Positions 25,252 through 33,762 are shown, counted from the first letter of the stretch. The stretch: DNA of 64,000 nt from an uncultured Lachnospiraceae bacterium (GCA_900548905.1 URMK01000032.1:7167-71166); one strand, 5' to 3'. Translations and numbers: made by a program. The notes: a model not told the origin generated them from the letters alone.

Positions 25252-26643
25252 TTATTTTTGTACGGATACGATTCGGGTACAGGCCAGATCAAGAAACTCA
25301 TTATCATGAGATATGACAACAATCGCCTTCCCCTGTTTTGCCAGAGACATAAGCATGCCCGCCGTCCGCCGCATATTCCTGTAATCAAGTCCGCTGGTGG
25401 GTTCGTCAAGCAGCAGCACCGGCGCATCGGAAAGGGCTGCAAGGACAATGCACAGCCGCTGCTTCTGTCCGCCGGAAAGGGACAACGGATGACATTTTCG
25501 GACAGACTCCAGATCCAGAGCCTCCAGCAGTGCCTGTTTTTTGGCCTCATCCGGCCGTTCGCCGGAAAGCGTAAGATCCAATTCATGTTCCACACTATCA
25601 CTGAATAATTGATAGTTCGGATCCTGCATCACAAGAAACGCATATCGTTTTCTTGACGGAGCATCCGTCAGAAGCCCGTCAAAATAAACCGCTCCGCTTT
25701 TCTCCCGCATCAGCCCGCAAATCACCCGGGCAAGTGTCGTTTTTCCAATTCCGTTCGGTCCGGTCACTCCGACTATTTCTCCGCGGCAGGCGGTCAGGTT
25801 CACTCCATCCAGCACCGTTTTCTTTTTCCTCTTTACGGTAATCCTGCGTACTTCCAGGGCCGGCACCCTGACCGGACAGCCTGCAGGGACAGAACGGACG
25901 TCGGTGTCATAAAGCGATCGCAGCCCCTTTTCGTACAGCACATGTAACGGCATCCCGGCAAGCTGCTCCACATTCCAGGCTCCGGCATTCCGTCCGCCGT
26001 CTATCATCACTGCCCGGTCGGCCACATCCCGTAGATAAAAAAGCCTGTGCTCGGAAATGAGGATTGTCTTTCCTCTGCGTTTCAAATGCAGAAGAGTGTC
26101 CCGCAGCCTGCCTACCGCTTCTCTGTCCAGATTGGCGGAAGGTTCGTCAAGCACATAGATGTCCGGTGAAAGAGCATAAACGCTGCCAAAAGCTATACTT
26201 TGCTTCTCTCCTCCGGACAGGGCAAAAATGTCTCTGCGGCAGAGCTTCTGTAAAGAAAGATCCTTTACCGTCCCGGTATAACGGCGGTGCATTTCCTCAT
26301 AAGGGACACCACAGTTTTCCATACCAAACACCATTTCACTGTCTGTATCCGTATTGAAGAACTGCGTTCTCGGATTCTGAAATACAGAGCCTACCTGTTC
26401 TGCAAGCTCATGAGGCTCCCGTCCTTGTACTTCCTGTCCGTCAATTTTCACGCAGCCGGAAAGCTCACCAGGATAGAAATAAGGAATCAGTCCGTTAACC
26501 AGCCGCGTAATCGTTGTTTTCCCGCAGCCGGATTTACCCGTAAGTACCACGCACTCACCGGTTTCCACTGTCAAACAGATATCCGTCAGCGCAGCAGCAG
26601 CAGTCCCTTCATAACGAAAACCCACATGTCTTAATTCAATCAA
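25252..26643 (-). CDS. Energy-coupling factor ATPase with two fused nucleotide-binding domains
   Basis: A 463-residue fusion of two EcfA domains. The first has GKSGCGKTT, LSGGEKQSIAFG and YVLDEPSANLD; the second has GPNGIGKTT, LSGGQKQRLCIVL and LLLDEPTSGLD. Both active sites look intact. It replaces the EcfA1/EcfA2 pair of other systems and powers the T and S components encoded on either side. The start is a TTG at 26643, four bases after GGGGAGGTGA, a strong ribosome site that offsets the weak start codon. The gap to the upstream EcfT stop is only four bases. Confidence 0.9.
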   Translation of the reverse strand: MIELRHVGFRYEGTAAAALTDICLTVETGECVVLTGKSGCGKTTITRLVNGLIPYFYPGELSGCVKIDGQEVQGREPHELAEQVGSVFQNPRTQFFNTDTDSEMVFGMENCGVPYEEMHRRYTGTVKDLSLQKLCRRDIFALSGGEKQSIAFGSVYALSPDIYVLDEPSANLDREAVGRLRDTLLHLKRRGKTILISEHRLFYLRDVADRAVMIDGGRNAGAWNVEQLAGMPLHVLYEKGLRSLYDTDVRSVPAGCPVRVPALEVRRITVKRKKKTVLDGVNLTACRGEIVGVTGPNGIGKTTLARVICGLMREKSGAVYFDGLLTDAPSRKRYAFLVMQDPNYQLFSDSVEHELDLTLSGERPDEAKKQALLEALDLESVRKCHPLSLSGGQKQRLCIVLAALSDAPVLLLDEPTSGLDYRNMRRTAGMLMSLAKQGKAIVVISHDNEFLDLACTRIVSVQK

Positions 26644-26647
26644 TTCA

Positions 26648-27343
26648 TCACCTCCCCATCACAGTCCGCAACATCAAGATACTCACAAGGACAAGAACAA
26701 AAAGCAGGGTCACTAACGTATCCCGTACAGTGATATGCAGCCTGGTAAACGCCGTTCTCGGAGCTGGATTATCCAGCCCGCGTGTGATAGAGGCCGCCGA
26801 CAATTCCTCCGCGATGGCGGAAGCCCTGACCAGAAGCGGAATCGTAAGCCCCTCAAGAACCAGGCCCGGGCGTCTGCGCAGATTATGCAGGGAAAGCCCG
26901 ATTCCTCTCAGCGCCATTGCATCCTGCACATGGCCTATTTCTTCTTTTGCCGTGGGGAAAAAACGCATGGCAACTGCAAAAGTGATGACAAAGGCACGGG
27001 GAATATGCATGGCGTACAGCCCTGTAACCATTTCACTGACCGCAGTTGTTTTCAAGAATATTTGTCCGTAGAGCATAAGGGGCATACACATCCGGGCACA
27101 CAATATAATCATTAGCAGCATGCTCCTGATGAAGGCAGGGACATAGCCTGCCAGAAGGATAAAGGCAGCAAGGCATATGTAGACACCAATGAATTTTATG
27201 GTTTTTTTTCTCTGTCCCAAAAGGAAAGCCAGAATACAGACTACTGCAAAGACAAGACTTCCATACACAAGGTCTTTTGCAGAAAATGCCGTCACGCTGA
27301 TAACGAGCAGAAGAAAAAATTTATAGCGGACATCAATCCTCAA
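26648..27343 (-). CDS. ecfT: Energy-coupling factor transmembrane (T) component, CbiQ family
   Basis: A 231-residue membrane protein with four to five helices. The cytoplasmic coupling segment LLVRASAIAEELSAASITRGL corresponds to the alanine-arginine-glycine motifs with which EcfT grips the ATPases. It is the first gene of the operon EcfT, EcfA-EcfA, S component, ABC, ABC. The start is a TTG at 27343 behind a full consensus AAGGAGGTGA site six bases away. Its promoter overlaps the symmetrical site shared with the divergent AraC gene. Confidence 0.88.
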   Translation of the reverse strand: MRIDVRYKFFLLLVISVTAFSAKDLVYGSLVFAVVCILAFLLGQRKKTIKFIGVYICLAAFILLAGYVPAFIRSMLLMIILCARMCMPLMLYGQIFLKTTAVSEMVTGLYAMHIPRAFVITFAVAMRFFPTAKEEIGHVQDAMALRGIGLSLHNLRRRPGLVLEGLTIPLLVRASAIAEELSAASITRGLDNPAPRTAFTRLHITVRDTLVTLLFVLVLVSILMLRTVMGR

Positions 27344-27381
27344 ATATAGCTCACCTCCTTGAAAAGAACCTCTTTTTACGC

Positions 27382-27425
27382 TATAATACCAATTAGTTAG
27401 TTTTATCTAACCAAACGGTATTATA
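27382..27425. promoter_or_regulatory. Symmetric operator between the ECF operon and the AraC gene
   Basis: Outer perfect arms TATAATACC (27382-27390) and GGTATTATA (27417-27425) enclose an inner repeat GTTAG (27396-27400) and CTAAC (27407-27411). The outer arms also supply -10-like boxes (TATTAT/TATAAT) for both directions, so a protein bound in the middle would block both promoters. The inner TTAG/CTAA pattern recalls DtxR/IdeR-type metal repressor boxes, although the spacing differs. Symmetry is seen directly; the regulator is inference. Confidence 0.6.
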
Positions 27426-27513
27426 GATTAATCCGCGCCGGGCAGCAAGCAGCCGACGCCATATATGTCTTTCGTAAAAAGAAAGATGTCCGACAGGAAA
27501 AGGAAGGTGTGCC

Positions 27514-28482
27514 ATGTCAGAAAAAATGATTCAGGAAATGTGCTCCGCTATGGGAATGAGTATCCGGCCGGACAATCCGGTTGGCTGCGGCATATACCTG
27601 TGCGGAGATCAGAAAACCACACGGGGATTTTTTTGGTATCTGCCCCATGAACCGCATTTTATAGTCACGAAATGTGATTTTGTTTTTTGCAGGGACACAC
27701 CGCTTACCATGCAGGACAGTTCACTCTATGTCGCGCTGCGCATGGACTATGCCCGGTATCTCCCGCCCGGTAAAATACTGGCTTTTCTGGAAGAACAGGG
27801 CGATTCAGTCAGCACTGTCATGCAGGCGGGAACCAGAGTGGCTTATACAGAGGTTATGTATGTCCCCACCTTTTATAAAAAACATCTGGAAACGGCATTT
27901 ACTGCCACGGACGTAAAGCCTCTTGAAATTCTGAAACGTATGGGCGGCGTACATAGCTGGCCGTCAGAAATGATGGATGTACTGACGCAAATACATGAAA
28001 GCAGACTGACGGGCATGGCGGCAGAGCTTTACTATGTGGCAAAAGCCTATGAACTTATGTCCGCTCTGATAGAAATGGGAAATGGGCGGCTCCCGAAAAA
28101 GAGCGCCGATTATGCAGATATTCTGCGGATCCTCCGGTACATAGACCACAACTATACCGAAGAAATCAGACAGGCCGATCTCATCCGGCTCGCCAATATG
28201 AGTTCCACCAAGCTGAAAAACCTGTTCCGCCAGTTTACCGGCCGCACTATCACGGAGTATATCCTGTCTAAAAAAGCGGATCATGCGGCGCACCTGCTGG
28301 CCGATACGGATATGCAGATGGATGAAATCGGAAAAAGCCTGGGGTTTGGCACCGCTTCCGGTTTTTCTACTTCTTTTAAGAAGCAGATCGGTATTTCCCC
28401 GTCGGAATACAGGAAACAGATACAGTTTAACTGCTTTAAAAATCCATCCTCAGCGGCACAGCTGCATTTTGGGGATGAATAA
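27514..28482 (+). CDS. AraC-family transcriptional regulator of the ECF operon
   Basis: A 322-residue regulator with an N-terminal ligand domain of about 200 residues and a C-terminal AraC double HTH (residues about 215-312: QADLIRLANMSSTKLKNLF and MDEIGKSLGFGTASGFSTSF). Genes of this type stand divergently next to siderophore-ABC and MptD operons (compare YbtA), where they activate transport when the ligand enters. GGAAGGTG lies about seven bases before the ATG. It faces the EcfT gene across 170 bp. The function as specific regulator is inferred from context. Confidence 0.88.
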   Translation: MSEKMIQEMCSAMGMSIRPDNPVGCGIYLCGDQKTTRGFFWYLPHEPHFIVTKCDFVFCRDTPLTMQDSSLYVALRMDYARYLPPGKILAFLEEQGDSVSTVMQAGTRVAYTEVMYVPTFYKKHLETAFTATDVKPLEILKRMGGVHSWPSEMMDVLTQIHESRLTGMAAELYYVAKAYELMSALIEMGNGRLPKKSADYADILRILRYIDHNYTEEIRQADLIRLANMSSTKLKNLFRQFTGRTITEYILSKKADHAAHLLADTDMQMDEIGKSLGFGTASGFSTSFKKQIGISPSEYRKQIQFNCFKNPSSAAQLHFGDE

Positions 28483-28493
28483 CAGGCCTTCCT

Positions 28494-28900
28494 TTAAGCT
28501 TGGTCAGCAGGTTCGTTTTCCTCGTTCGGTTTCCTGCTTCCCGAATAAAATACCCGGTCCATAAAGGTGAACAGCCTTCCGCTGGGATGTGCGTAATATA
28601 CGGGAGAACCGAATACAAAGCCATCGCAGTCTTTCGCTTTTTCCACGAAAACGTTCACCGCATCCTCAAACACACACTTTCCTGTTTCCCTGCATTCATA
28701 ATGGGAAAAGAACGCGCTTTCCTCTTCATCCAGCCCGCGGATTCTTTCCATGTCCTCTTCGGAGAAGGTAAAATCAAACACCTGGAAATTCTGTTCCGTT
28801 CTTTCCCTGTGGGCAGACTTGGGGATCACCACCACCTTCCTTTATATCAGATAGCGGAGGGCTGTCTGTGCCGCAGGCAAACGCCGTCCCATGATATTTT
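28494..28900 (-). pseudogene. Chimeric pseudogene: aldo/keto reductase C-terminus joined to an FMN-reductase fragment
   Basis: Read from about 28900 downwards, the frame gives the end of an aldo/keto reductase: QTALRYLI, an in-frame TAA where family members have Gln, then RKVVVIPKSAHRERTEQNF and MERIRGLDEEESAFFSHYE. Without a break it continues as the middle of an NADPH-dependent FMN reductase/flavodoxin-like protein: CRETGKCVFEDAVNVFVEKA, DGFVFGSPVYYAHPSG, MDRVFYSG. It then ends prematurely. A deletion that fused two neighbouring genes, plus the nonsense codon, explains this. No start of either parent gene remains nearby. Confidence 0.75.
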
Positions 28901-28981
28901 ATAGCCTGTACCTGCATAACTGGCCGCATAACCTCATGATCCCGGCATATATTGTAACAATAGATTTACCGGGTGCAGCTT

Positions 28982-29818
28982 ATGCTAAAAGATTTTATCC
29001 ATCTCATACAATGCAAGATAAAAAGGCTCCGGGAAGCGGAGGATTTCAAGACCAATCTGCGTAACCAGATTATCAAGTCCGCCCTTTTTCTTCTGGGCGT
29101 AGTGGCCTTTGTCAAATGTGTTACCACCTTTGTGCCCCAGGCGGTCTCCGTCTCAAGCACGATCAACGGAAGAGAGCTTCCCATTTACTGTGTGGAAACG
29201 GATGAGAAAAAGGTGGCGCTCTCCTTCGATGCCGCCTGGGGAAATGAGGATACACAGAAAATCCTGGAAATCCTGGCCAAACATAACGTACATGTGACCT
29301 TTTTCATGACAGGCGGATGGGTTGACAGCTATCCGGAAGACGTGAAGGCCATCCTCGCGGCCGGCCACGACCTCGGCAACCACAGCGAGAACCATAAAAA
29401 CATGAGCCAGATTTCCAACGATGACAAAGAGCAGGAACTGATGAAGGTCCATGAAAAAGTGAAAAACCTCACCGGCTATGAAATGTTCCTTTTCCGTCCT
29501 CCCTACGGAGATTATGACAACGACGTCATAAAGACGGCCACCAAATGCGGCTACTATTCCATCCAGTGGGATGTGGATTCCCTGGACTGGAAGGATTACG
29601 GCGTGGATTCCATTATCAGCACCGTATGTAATAACAAGCATCTGGGTAACGGTTCCGTCATCCTATGCCACAACGGCGCTAAATATACGGCGGACGCATT
29701 GGATACCCTGATCACAAATTTAAAGGGGCAAGGCTACGAAATCGTTCCTGTTTCCGAACTGATATATCGTGACGGCTACCACATGAATGCGGAAGGACGG
29801 CAGATCAAGGATAAATAA
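28982..29818 (+). CDS. PdaB-like polysaccharide deacetylase
   Basis: About 278 residues: a short basic cytoplasmic tail, one membrane anchor (IIKSALFLLGVVAFVKCVTTFV) and an extracytoplasmic NodB domain. The NodB motifs are visible: ALSFDAAWG with the metal and catalytic Asp pair, HDLGNHSENH with the two metal histidines, RPPYGDYDN, DVDSLDWKD and ILCHNG. The arrangement matches PdaB/YlxY proteins of spore formers, which deacetylate peptidoglycan or related polymers. The frame could also start at a GTG nine bases upstream (28973); ribosome sites for both are weak. It is monocistronic and ends in a strong terminator. Confidence 0.88.
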   Translation: MLKDFIHLIQCKIKRLREAEDFKTNLRNQIIKSALFLLGVVAFVKCVTTFVPQAVSVSSTINGRELPIYCVETDEKKVALSFDAAWGNEDTQKILEILAKHNVHVTFFMTGGWVDSYPEDVKAILAAGHDLGNHSENHKNMSQISNDDKEQELMKVHEKVKNLTGYEMFLFRPPYGDYDNDVIKTATKCGYYSIQWDVDSLDWKDYGVDSIISTVCNNKHLGNGSVILCHNGAKYTADALDTLITNLKGQGYEIVPVSELIYRDGYHMNAEGRQIKDK

Positions 29819-29890
29819 ACCGGCCGATCCTGCGCAGACAAAGAGAATCCCAACACCCAAATACCTTCTTTTCCCATCCTCCTGATGATA

Positions 29891-29947
29891 GAAAAAGCCG
29901 GGGCTTATGTCCGTGCATACGCACATTCATAAGCCCCGGCTTTTTCC
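29891..29947. terminator. Bidirectional terminator
   Basis: GAAAAAGCCGGGGCTTATG (29891-29909) pairs with CATAAGCCCCGGCTTTTTCC (29928-29947), with a U-tract in both directions. It is shared by the convergent deacetylase and cupin genes. Confidence 0.9.
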
Positions 29948-29961
29948 GCTTCCTTCCCCAT

Positions 29962-30297
29962 TCAGGAAGGAAACACCACGGTAAGCAGCATTTTAAATGC
30001 TTCCACCGCATACACGGAATGCGGCTTTTTCGCAGGCATCACCAGCACTTCTCCCGCCGTACACAGATGCTGTGTTCCATCCACGGTAAAACGGCCCACG
30101 CCCTCCAGTACCTGCACCATGGCATCCCCTTCCGAATCATGGGTACTGATTTCTTCCCCTTTGGCGAAGGCAAACAGCGTAAGGCTGACCGCCTTATTCT
30201 GCGCAAGCGTTTTGCTCACTATCTGTCCCGGCTGCGCAGAAACCTGCTTTACCAAAGGCAGAACGGCCTCATGGTCAATATTTTTAATATAAGACAT
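29962..30297 (-). CDS. Small cupin-domain protein
   Basis: A 111-residue single cupin barrel. The metal-site region reads ISTHDSEGDAMVQVLEG (the His and Glu positions of cupin motif 1), and motif 2 includes VMPAKKPHSVYA. Such small cupins often accompany the ferredoxin-type protein and Crp/Fnr regulator encoded just upstream, in sets tied to anaerobic redox or nitrosative stress. The start has AAAGGAGCAGG upstream. A hairpin separates it from the preceding gene, but cotranscription is possible. No substrate can be given. Confidence 0.85.
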   Translation of the reverse strand: MSYIKNIDHEAVLPLVKQVSAQPGQIVSKTLAQNKAVSLTLFAFAKGEEISTHDSEGDAMVQVLEGVGRFTVDGTQHLCTAGEVLVMPAKKPHSVYAVEAFKMLLTVVFPS

Positions 30298-30312
30298 TAC
30301 CTGCTCCTTTCG

Positions 30313-30360
30313 TAACGGTCCGGCAGCCGCGCAGTTGCGGGCAGACCTGCCGGACCGTTA
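30313..30360. other. 14-bp perfect inverted repeat between ferredoxin and cupin genes
   Basis: TAACGGTCCGGCAG (30313-30326) pairs with 30347-30360. There is no T-run on the minus side, so it may be an intercistronic stabilising hairpin or a weak attenuator rather than a terminator. Confidence 0.55.
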
Positions 30361-30390
30361 TTCTCTATCCTTCTTAGTATCGGCATTCTC

Positions 30391-31017
30391 TTATTCTAAA
30401 ATACGTCCGTCCGTAGAGATAGTGACTACCTGCCAGGGAATAAATTTTCCGCTGTTCTTCAGCGCTTCCACGGCCGCATGCTCTATCCCTTTGCAGCAGG
30501 GAACCTCCATCCGTACCACGGTCAGGCTCTTAATGTCGTTACGGCTTATGATTTCGGTCAGTTTTTCGGTATAATCACAGGCGTCCAGCTTGGGGCAGCC
30601 TATCAATGTTACCTTGCCCCGGATAAAATCTTCATGGAACCTGCCGTAGGCATAGGCGGTGCAGTCCGCGGCAACCAGCAGGCGCGCCCCGTTGAAATAA
30701 GGCGCATTGACCGGTGCCAGCTTAATCTGTACCGGCCACTGCCCAAGCCGGGATACGCTGCCGCCTTCTTTCTGTATCTTTTCCTTTTTATTTTCCATTA
30801 CGGCGGCCTCATCATAAGCGGCAGCTTCCCGTTCCACAAAAGTAATTGCCCCTGTGGGGCAGGTGGGGAGGCAGTCTCCCAGGCCGTCGCAGTAATCGTC
30901 CCGCAGCAGCCTGGCCTTCCCGTTTTCCATGCCGATCGCCCCTTCATGGCAGGCACCGGCGCACAGGCCGCATCCGTTGCATTTGTCTTCATCAATATGG
31001 ATAATTTTACGAATCAT
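30391..31017 (-). CDS. 4Fe-4S ferredoxin-like protein
   Basis: A 208-residue protein. The N-terminus has a complete 4Fe-4S site, CNGCGLCAGACHEGAI. A second set, CDGLGDCLPTCP, has only three cysteines in the usual pattern, so that cluster may be absent or unusual. The C-terminal 100 residues hold further cysteines (ADCTAY, GCPKLDACDY, PCCKG) typical of the proteins found beside HcpR/Crp-Fnr regulators. I start it at 31017, where GAGGAGG lies eight bases upstream; a longer frame adds 13 unlikely residues. It is divergent from the Crp/Fnr gene and probably under its control, acting as an electron carrier or redox adaptor. Confidence 0.85.
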   Translation of the reverse strand: MIRKIIHIDEDKCNGCGLCAGACHEGAIGMENGKARLLRDDYCDGLGDCLPTCPTGAITFVEREAAAYDEAAVMENKKEKIQKEGGSVSRLGQWPVQIKLAPVNAPYFNGARLLVAADCTAYAYGRFHEDFIRGKVTLIGCPKLDACDYTEKLTEIISRNDIKSLTVVRMEVPCCKGIEHAAVEALKNSGKFIPWQVVTISTDGRILE

Positions 31018-31086
31018 CACCGTTTTCCTCCTCGGCTGTATCTTGACTTTATGCATCCAGTATAATACAATGACTCACACATGTAT

Positions 31087-31100
31087 GTTGTTATAACAAC
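31087..31100. promoter_or_regulatory. 14-bp palindrome, candidate Crp/Fnr-type operator
   Basis: GTTGTTATAACAAC is a perfect palindrome located 12 bases before the Crp/Fnr start and 70 bases before the divergent ferredoxin gene. Half-sites of the TTG...CAA kind fit a Crp/Fnr dimer. Autoregulation is inferred. Confidence 0.6.
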
Positions 31101-31111
31101 GAAGGAGCGGA

Positions 31112-31780
31112 ATGGATTATCAATTTTTACAAAAAACGCCTTTATTCAGCGGTTCTTCCCTCGATGAAGTGAAGTCCATGCTGGACTGTCTCGGTGCAGA
31201 ACAAAAAACATTTTCCAAGGGGGAAACTATCTATCATGCCGGCGATACGGCCCAGTCCATGGGGCTGGTGCTTTCGGGGCGCGTGCAGATAGAAAATGAC
31301 GATCTCTGGGGAAATAAAAGCGTACTGGACAGCATCGGTCCCGGGCTGGTATTCGCGGAAACCTACGCCTGTATCCCCGGGGAGCCGCTCATGGTCAGCG
31401 CAGTGGCTTCTGAGCCTTCGGAGATCTTATTCCTGAACGGGGCGCGGATTCTGCAGACCTGCCCCAGCGCCTGCCTACACCACAGCAAGCTGATCCGCAA
31501 CCTGCTGACAATATCCTCCCAAAAAAACCTGAATCTGTCCCGCCGGATTTTCCATACCTCTTCCAAGTCCATCCGGGGGCGCCTGGTTTCCTACCTGTCC
31601 TATCAGGCCGCGCGGAACAAAAGCCTGGATTTCACCATTCCTTTCAACCGGCAGCAGCTGGCGGATTACCTGAGCGTCGATCGCAGCGCTCTTTCCAACG
31701 AACTGGGTAAAATGCAGAAGGACGGCCTCCTGACGGTGGATAAAAATCATTTTTGCCTGAAGGAAGATGTATGTGATTAA
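31112..31780 (+). CDS. Crp/Fnr-family transcriptional regulator
   Basis: A 222-residue regulator with a cyclic-nucleotide-binding-like barrel (FSKGETIYHAGDTAQSMGLV, LSGRVQIEN), a dimer helix and a winged HTH containing FNRQQLADYLSVDRSALSNEL. No N-terminal cysteine cluster of the FNR kind is present, so it more likely senses a small molecule or a haem-bound gas (HcpR-like; inference). GAAGGAGCGGA is the ribosome site. It is divergent from a ferredoxin-like gene, with a palindromic site between them, and followed by a strong bidirectional terminator. Confidence 0.9.
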   Translation: MDYQFLQKTPLFSGSSLDEVKSMLDCLGAEQKTFSKGETIYHAGDTAQSMGLVLSGRVQIENDDLWGNKSVLDSIGPGLVFAETYACIPGEPLMVSAVASEPSEILFLNGARILQTCPSACLHHSKLIRNLLTISSQKNLNLSRRIFHTSSKSIRGRLVSYLSYQAARNKSLDFTIPFNRQQLADYLSVDRSALSNELGKMQKDGLLTVDKNHFCLKEDVCD

Positions 31781-31797
31781 CTCCTGCTTCCTATACG

Positions 31798-31830
31798 CCA
31801 GGGGGCCGACCATAACGGTCAGCCCCCTGG
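31798..31830. terminator. Bidirectional hairpin between convergent genes
   Basis: CCAGGGGGCCGACC pairs with GGTCAGCCCCCTGG, with one wobble position. It lies between the Crp/Fnr stop (31780) and the lipoprotein stop (31834). Confidence 0.7.
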
Positions 31831-31833
31831 ATA

Positions 31834-32220
31834 TTATTCCGCGTCTTCGTATTTCTCCACCCGGAGCACCTGTGCCGTACCATCTTCCAGGTTTCCGGTA
31901 TAATAGATAAATATCTTATCATTCAGCTTCAGCCCGGAATCTTTTACCGCAAAGTCGTAAGCATTTCCTTCCATATCGGAAACATTCAGGGAATCCGCCG
32001 TCGCTTCATTAACGATACAATATAACTGCTCTTCTCCTGCCGCAGCTGCGTTATCTGTGGTTCCTTCTTCTGCCGTCCCCGTATCCCCGGCGGTCGTCTG
32101 CGCTTCGGATACGGCCTGGGTTTCCGGCGCTGTTTCTTCCGGTGCGTTCTGGCTGCCGCTGCAGGCAGTTATGCTCACCGCACTGAGAATTCCTATTACA
32201 ATCATCCATTTTCTTTTCAT
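31834..32220 (-). CDS. Small hypothetical lipoprotein
   Basis: A 128-residue lipoprotein. Lipid attachment is at Cys in SITACSGS (residue about 20), followed by an acidic Ala/Thr/Glu linker and a domain of about 70 residues (LYCIVNEATADSLNVSDMEG, KLNDKIFIYYTGNLEDG) that resembles a small OB-like beta fold. The start at 32220 has AAGGAGATAAAA upstream; a frame reaching 32307 lacks one. It is alone on the minus strand. The function is unknown; it is probably anchored on the outer face of the membrane. Confidence 0.75.
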   Translation of the reverse strand: MKRKWMIVIGILSAVSITACSGSQNAPEETAPETQAVSEAQTTAGDTGTAEEGTTDNAAAAGEEQLYCIVNEATADSLNVSDMEGNAYDFAVKDSGLKLNDKIFIYYTGNLEDGTAQVLRVEKYEDAE

Positions 32221-32346
32221 TTTTTTATCTCCTTTATGTTTTTCTGATATATAGATGAAACTTCTGCTGATAAAGTTTGCCGTTTTAAAACTTTTTCTTT
32301 TTTCCAAGCATCTATCACTCAGATTATGACAAGGCAGGTTTTATAT

Positions 32347-33762
32347 ATGACGTTCAGCAGTCTTCCTTTTCTCTTTCTATTTTTACCTATCTTTCTTATT
32401 TTATATTACTGCAGCCCTTTTTTTCTGAAAAATGCGGTACTGCTGGGAGGCAGCCTGTTTTTTTATGCATGGGGAACCAGGGGAAATCCCTTCCACTTCT
32501 TGCTTCTCCCCGCTTCCGTCCTGGTCAGCTTTCTTGCCGGAAGCCTTATGGAACACTCCCGGACAGCCCGGATAAGAAAACGATGGTTCTGTGCAGGTGT
32601 GGCTTATCATTTATTCTGGCTTCTTTTATTTAAGTACGCTTCCTTTGCGGCAGATAGCGTGAATTCGCTTTTGACGGCCGGGGGAAAAGGAGGGCGGTTT
32701 TCTTTTCCCCGTCTGCTCCTTCCCATAGGTATCAGCTTTTATACGTTTCAGAATATTTCATACCTTTCGGATGTCTATCGCAGGAAAAGCCGCGGGGAGA
32801 CCTCCCTGCTCCGCCTCGGAACCTGCCTTTGTATGTTTCCGCAGCTTATTTCCGGGCCGATTGTCTCGTATGCTTCCATCGCCGGAGAGCTTAAAAACCG
32901 CAGGTGTTCCCTGGCGAAAACCGATAAAGGGCTACGCCTGTTTGTTACCGGGCTGGGGATGAAGGTGCTTCTGGCAAACCGGCTGGGTGGGTTGTGGAAT
33001 TCCATCGGCGCTATAGGCTTCGAAAGTATCTCCACACCTCTGGCCTGGCTGGGCATAGCGGCCTTCAGCCTGCAGATTTATTTTGATTTTTACGGATATT
33101 CCCGTATGGCTGTGGGGCTGGGCCTCATGCTGGGCTTCCGCCTTCCCGTTAACTTCCGCCGCCCTTATCTGGCCCTTTCCATGACCGATTTCTGGCGCAG
33201 ATGGCATATCACCCTGGGCGGCTGGTTCCGGGATTATGTATATATCCCTCTGGGAGGGAACCGGAAAGGTATCCTGCTTATGCTGCGCAACACATGCCTT
33301 GTCTGGCTTCTGACCGGGCTTTGGCATGGCGCCGGATGGAATTTTATCCTGTGGGGCATGTTACTGTTTCTGGTCATTATCCTGGAAAAAGCAGGGCTGA
33401 AGCGTTTTCTGGAAGCGTTCCCTCCCGTAGGCCATCTGTATATGGCATTTTTGATCCCGCTCTCCTGGACCTTTTTTGCCATTACGGATCTGGGGGATCT
33501 GCAAATGTATCTGTGTAAGCTTTTCCCCTTTCTCCGGCCGGACATGCCGGTGCTTTTTGCCGGGGATATGGCAAAGTACACAAGGCAGTATCTGCCCGTG
33601 CTGCTTCCGGCCCTCCTGTTCTGCACCCGCCTTCCCGGAAAGCTATATAAAGCCTCGAAAAACTCCTGGCCCGCCGCCGTTTTTCTGCTTGCAGTCTTTT
33701 GGGCCAGCGTATATTGCCTCTGCCAGGGGATGAATGACCCGTTTTTATATTTTCAATTTTAG
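32347..33762 (+). CDS. MBOAT-family membrane O-acyltransferase (AlgI/DltB-like)
   Basis: A 471-residue polytopic membrane protein beginning MTFSSLPFLFLFLPIF, the standard AlgI-group N-terminus; an upstream ATG at 32326 is possible and neither site has a strong SD. Conserved features are PIGISFYTFQNISYLSDVYR, FPQLISGPIV, FWRRWHITLGGWFRDYVYIP (Asn/His region) and the catalytic histidine in GLWHGAGWNFILWG. MBOAT proteins move acyl groups across the membrane to modify secreted polysaccharide or teichoic acid. The next gene encodes an extracytoplasmic SGNH protein, the usual partner. Confidence 0.92.
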   Translation: MTFSSLPFLFLFLPIFLILYYCSPFFLKNAVLLGGSLFFYAWGTRGNPFHFLLLPASVLVSFLAGSLMEHSRTARIRKRWFCAGVAYHLFWLLLFKYASFAADSVNSLLTAGGKGGRFSFPRLLLPIGISFYTFQNISYLSDVYRRKSRGETSLLRLGTCLCMFPQLISGPIVSYASIAGELKNRRCSLAKTDKGLRLFVTGLGMKVLLANRLGGLWNSIGAIGFESISTPLAWLGIAAFSLQIYFDFYGYSRMAVGLGLMLGFRLPVNFRRPYLALSMTDFWRRWHITLGGWFRDYVYIPLGGNRKGILLMLRNTCLVWLLTGLWHGAGWNFILWGMLLFLVIILEKAGLKRFLEAFPPVGHLYMAFLIPLSWTFFAITDLGDLQMYLCKLFPFLRPDMPVLFAGDMAKYTRQYLPVLLPALLFCTRLPGKLYKASKNSWPAAVFLLAVFWASVYCLCQGMNDPFLYFQF

